A DNA stretch of 15,392 bases from UBA11373 sp046714175 (GTDB lineage: Bacteria > Actinomycetota > Acidimicrobiia > Spongiisociales > UBA11373), in the NCBI GenBank assembly GCA_046714175.1, contig JBKKBI010000040.1:1-15392 (forward strand). Reading direction: 5' to 3'. Within the stretch, counting starts at the first letter, position 1; every line of letters starts with the position of its first letter. Below, piece after piece: positions 13,381 through 15,392 of the stretch. Position numbers and translations under genes: made by a program. The notes beneath the pieces were generated by a model, which was not told the DNA's origin, searched no databases, and worked only from the letters and a program-made list of their open reading frames with translations.

Positions 13381-15204
13381 CTAACGCTTTCGAGCGCGGT
13401 CCCGGTCGCTCTTCGACAAATGCCGCTTGCGGATGCGGATCGCCTTGGGGGTCACTTCGACGAGTTCGTCGGCTGCGATCCATTCGATTGCCGTCTCCAA
13501 CGTCACCCGACGGGGCGGGGCGAGGCGCACCTGCTCGTCGTGGGCGTGGGTGCGGATGTTAGTGAGCTCCTTGGTGCGGGTGGCGTTGACGACCATCTCG
13601 TCGGTGCGCGACGACTCCCCCACGACCATGCCCTCGTACACCTCTTCGCCGATCCCGATGAACAGCTCCCCGCGCAGCTGCAGGTTGTCGAGGGCGAACC
13701 CGGTCGAGGTGCCGGAGCGATCCGCGATCATTGCCCCGCCGATGCGGCCGGGGATGTCGCCCGCCCACGGCTGCCACCCGTCGTGGTGCTGATGGATCAG
13801 AGCGGTACCCCGGGTGGCGGTGAGCAACATCGACCGCAGTCCGATCAGGCCCCGCGCCGGTGCGACCACCGTGACAATGGTGCGGCCGGCATCGCCGGGG
13901 CGAAGGTCGGTCACGATTCCGCGGCGCGGCGCCACCGCCTGGGTGACGGTGCCGACATACTCGGCAGGAACGTCGATCACAGCCCGCTCCACCGGCTCGT
14001 GGGGGACACCGTCGATGTTGCGCAGGATCACCTCGGGCCGGCTCACCTGGAGCTCGAAGCCCTCCCGCCGCATCGACTCGATCAGCACCGCCAGCTGCAA
14101 CTCGCCGCGTCCGGCGACCTCGATGACATCTGGGGAGGCGGTGGGGCCGATCCGGATCGAGACATTGCCCCGCACTTCCCGGTCGAGGCGATCCTTGATC
14201 TGGCGTGAGGTAAGGAGGGTGCCTTCTCGCCCCGACGAAGGAGAGGTATTGACTCCGAAGGTCATGTGCAGCACCGGCTCGTCCACCTGAAGGCGCGGCA
14301 GAGGCTCTGGGTCGTCCGGATCCGCCAGCGTATCGCCGATCTCGACCTCGGGGAATCCCGCGATCACGAACAGGTCGCCGGCAACCCGCTCGGCGACATC
14401 GATGCGGCTGAGGCCGCTGAAGCCGAGCAGTTGGGTCAGGCGGCGCCGAATCGGCGGCTCGTCCTCGTCGGCGTGGCACAGAGCCACCCGGTCCCCGCTG
14501 CGCAGAGTTCCCCGAACGACCCGGCCGATGGCGAGGCGCCCCAAGTAGTCCGAGGCGTCGAGGTTGGTGACGATGGCCTGCAGCGTGCCACCGGGATCGC
14601 CGTCGGGCGCGGGGATGGAGGCGACTACAGCGTCGAGCAACGCGGACAGGTCGGCGTCGGCGGCGGGGATGCCGATCCCGGCCACGGCGCGGCCCTGGCG
14701 GGCGATGGTGGAGACGATCGGGAACTCGATGTGGTGATCGGCAGCGCCGAGATCGAAAAACAGTTGGAAGACCTCGTCGATGACTTCGTGGGGCCGGGCG
14801 TCGGGGCGATCGACCTTGTTGAGCACCAATACCGCGGGGAGGTTGAGGGCGAGTGCCTTGGAGAGCACATATCGCGTCTGCGGCATTGGCCCCTCCGCGG
14901 CATCGACCAACAACAAGATGCCATCGACGAGCGCCAAGGCCCGTTCCACCTCTCCGCCGAAGTCGGCGTGACCTGGCGTGTCCACCAGGTTGATACGGAC
15001 CCCGCGCCACTCGATCGAGGCCGCCTTGGCGAGGATCGTGATCCCCCGCTCGCGCTCCTGGTCGTTGGAGTCCATGACGCGGTCCACCCGGACCTGATGG
15101 GCGGAGAACACCCCGGCGGCGCCGAGCATGGCGTCCACGAGGGTGGTCTTGCCGTGATCTACGTGCGCGACCAGCGCGACATTACGAAAGGAAGGAGAAG
15201 ACAC
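13381..15204 (-). CDS. typA: Ribosome-associated GTPase TypA/BipA
   Basis: TypA/BipA is a translational GTPase related to EF-G that binds the ribosome and aids assembly and stress or low-temperature growth. The 607-residue length is that of the family. The G-motifs are complete: AHVDHGKT (13-20), RERGITI (51-57), DTPGHADFGGE (75-85) and NKVD (129-132). They are followed by the beta-barrel domain II, the EF-G III/V-like domains and the BipA-specific basic C-terminus (ending KRHLSKSDRDRARKR). GTG 15204 is the only start in frame, because TAG precedes it with no other initiator between. No Shine-Dalgarno is present. TACCAT (15214-15219) ends 9 nt upstream. The Rieske gene follows on the same strand after 65 bp but may have its own promoter. 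I see no truncation or missing key residue. Confidence 0.97.
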   Translation of the reverse strand: MSSPSFRNVALVAHVDHGKTTLVDAMLGAAGVFSAHQVRVDRVMDSNDQERERGITILAKAASIEWRGVRINLVDTPGHADFGGEVERALALVDGILLLVDAAEGPMPQTRYVLSKALALNLPAVLVLNKVDRPDARPHEVIDEVFQLFFDLGAADHHIEFPIVSTIARQGRAVAGIGIPAADADLSALLDAVVASIPAPDGDPGGTLQAIVTNLDASDYLGRLAIGRVVRGTLRSGDRVALCHADEDEPPIRRRLTQLLGFSGLSRIDVAERVAGDLFVIAGFPEVEIGDTLADPDDPEPLPRLQVDEPVLHMTFGVNTSPSSGREGTLLTSRQIKDRLDREVRGNVSIRIGPTASPDVIEVAGRGELQLAVLIESMRREGFELQVSRPEVILRNIDGVPHEPVERAVIDVPAEYVGTVTQAVAPRRGIVTDLRPGDAGRTIVTVVAPARGLIGLRSMLLTATRGTALIHQHHDGWQPWAGDIPGRIGGAMIADRSGTSTGFALDNLQLRGELFIGIGEEVYEGMVVGESSRTDEMVVNATRTKELTNIRTHAHDEQVRLAPPRRVTLETAIEWIAADELVEVTPKAIRIRKRHLSKSDRDRARKR

Positions 15205-15205
15205 G

Positions 15206-15215
15206 AGGAGGTGAT
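15206..15215 (+). promoter_or_regulatory. Perfect plus-strand Shine-Dalgarno overlapping the typA promoter
   Basis: AGGAGGTGAT is a full complement of the usual 3' end of 16S rRNA. The ATG at 15220 lies 8 nt after the AGGAGG core, an ideal spacing, and there is an overlapping ATG at 15214. The same bases overlap TACCAT, the candidate -10 box of typA on the minus strand (15214-15219). Confidence 0.4.
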
Positions 15216-15219
15216 GGTA
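15214..15219 (-). promoter_or_regulatory. Candidate -10 box for typA
   Basis: TACCAT on the minus strand fits TANNNT and ends 9 nt before the GTG at 15204. This implies a very short or absent leader, in line with the lack of a Shine-Dalgarno. Confidence 0.35.
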
Positions 15220-15392
15220 ATGGCGAACAGTCGGCTACCCATCCCGGTAGTCAGCCATCGGGGAGGAGGGCGGCTGACCGGCCATGCCGGGAAAGACACG
15301 AACCGCCGACCACCGCAAATCGAGTCGGGCCCCCCGCGCACGGGGCCCCGACCGGGGGGGGGGCCGGGGGAAGGGGGGTCGCGCCCGCGGGT
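15220..15392 (+). CDS. Possible 5' end of a divergent gene, running off the window
   Basis: From ATG 15220 the frame is open to the right edge (57 codons), starting MANSRLPIPVVSHRGGGRLT, with an ideal Shine-Dalgarno at 15206-15215. Against it, the third-position G/C bias is weaker than in the firm genes. The sequence soon becomes Gly/Pro/Arg-rich, driven by G and C runs, and the divergent typA promoter overlaps the site. I do not recognise the product. The frame may be fortuitous, so the entry is tentative. Confidence 0.25.
   Translation, partial: MANSRLPIPVVSHRGGGRLTGHAGKDTNRRPPQIESGPPRTGPRPGGGPGEGGSRPR
15250..15278. repeat. 7-bp inverted repeat upstream of typA
   Basis: GTCAGCC (15250-15256) and GGCTGAC (15272-15278) are exact inverted copies separated by 15 bp, lying 46 to 74 bp upstream of the typA start codon. 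It could be a two-half-site operator or simply chance. The spacing is wide for a single dimer site. Confidence 0.2.
15327..15392. other. GC-extreme window edge with hairpin and G-runs
   Basis: GGGCCCC (15327-15333) can pair with GGGGCCC (15342-15348). A run of ten Gs (15354-15363) and two more G-runs follow before the edge. Composition changes abruptly from the rest of the window. It may be a real GC-rich intergenic region or low-quality sequence at a contig end. Confidence 0.4.

Noticed and set aside
13316..13483. Longer start for the Rieske gene
   Set aside because: The extension lies inside the typA 3' end and is Arg/Pro-rich with no family resemblance, while family homology begins right after ATG 13315.
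13559..15010. 483-codon open frame in another frame of typA
   Set aside because: The product is Arg/Pro/Gly-rich shadow sequence. The overlapping typA frame has all the GTPase motifs.

Overview
The window looks like a chromosomal stretch from a high-GC actinobacterium. Three things suggest this: strong G/C preference at third codon positions, frequent GTG starts, and Thr-rich extracytoplasmic linkers (runs of ACC/ACG codons) of the kind common in Acidimicrobiia and relatives. An LCP-family cell-wall protein and several starts with no Shine-Dalgarno but a TANNNT box just upstream fit the same picture. The lineage is inferred from style; there is no rRNA or other marker here.

Layout from left to right. 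(1) 3-152, plus: the 3' end of an extracytoplasmic-type protein with a Thr-rich tail. (2) 308-2615, minus: a compact operon, read right to left, of a DUF3105 membrane-anchored protein, a secreted alpha/alpha-toroid-like protein and a MarC-like membrane protein. (3) 2672-4854, plus: a small Cys-rich protein, a structured intergenic leader, and a long-form NAD-type malic enzyme. (4) 4864-6501, minus: an LCP (LytR-CpsA-Psr) protein with a multi-spanning N-terminal membrane domain, convergent with the malic enzyme. A small palindrome between these two genes holds both stop codons. (5) 6633-11498, plus: a membrane-anchored PQQ-dependent sugar dehydrogenase-like beta-propeller, then after only 3 nt a 1184-residue protein made of zinc ribbons, a class III cyclase domain, an AAA-type ATPase and a TPR-like region. 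(6) 11524-15204, minus: typA/bipA, a Rieske oxygenase alpha subunit, a membrane PH-like protein that overlaps it by 4 bp, and a tiny protein made of two copies of a helix-turn-helix-like unit. (7) 15205-15392: a GC-extreme edge with a perfect plus-strand Shine-Dalgarno and an open frame running out of the window.

Housekeeping functions (malic enzyme, TypA, LCP) alternate with less familiar small operons. The points most worth a second look are three. The first is the dehydrogenase/cyclase-ATPase pair, whose cyclase domain lacks the usual substrate-selecting Lys and Asp. The second is the Rieske oxygenase/PH-like/duplicated-HTH set. The third is the DUF3105/toroid/MarC-like operon. I saw no CRISPR array, insertion sequence, tRNA or rRNA. 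No gene-free stretch exceeds 300 bases; the largest gaps are 2933-3144, 15205-15392 and 153-307.
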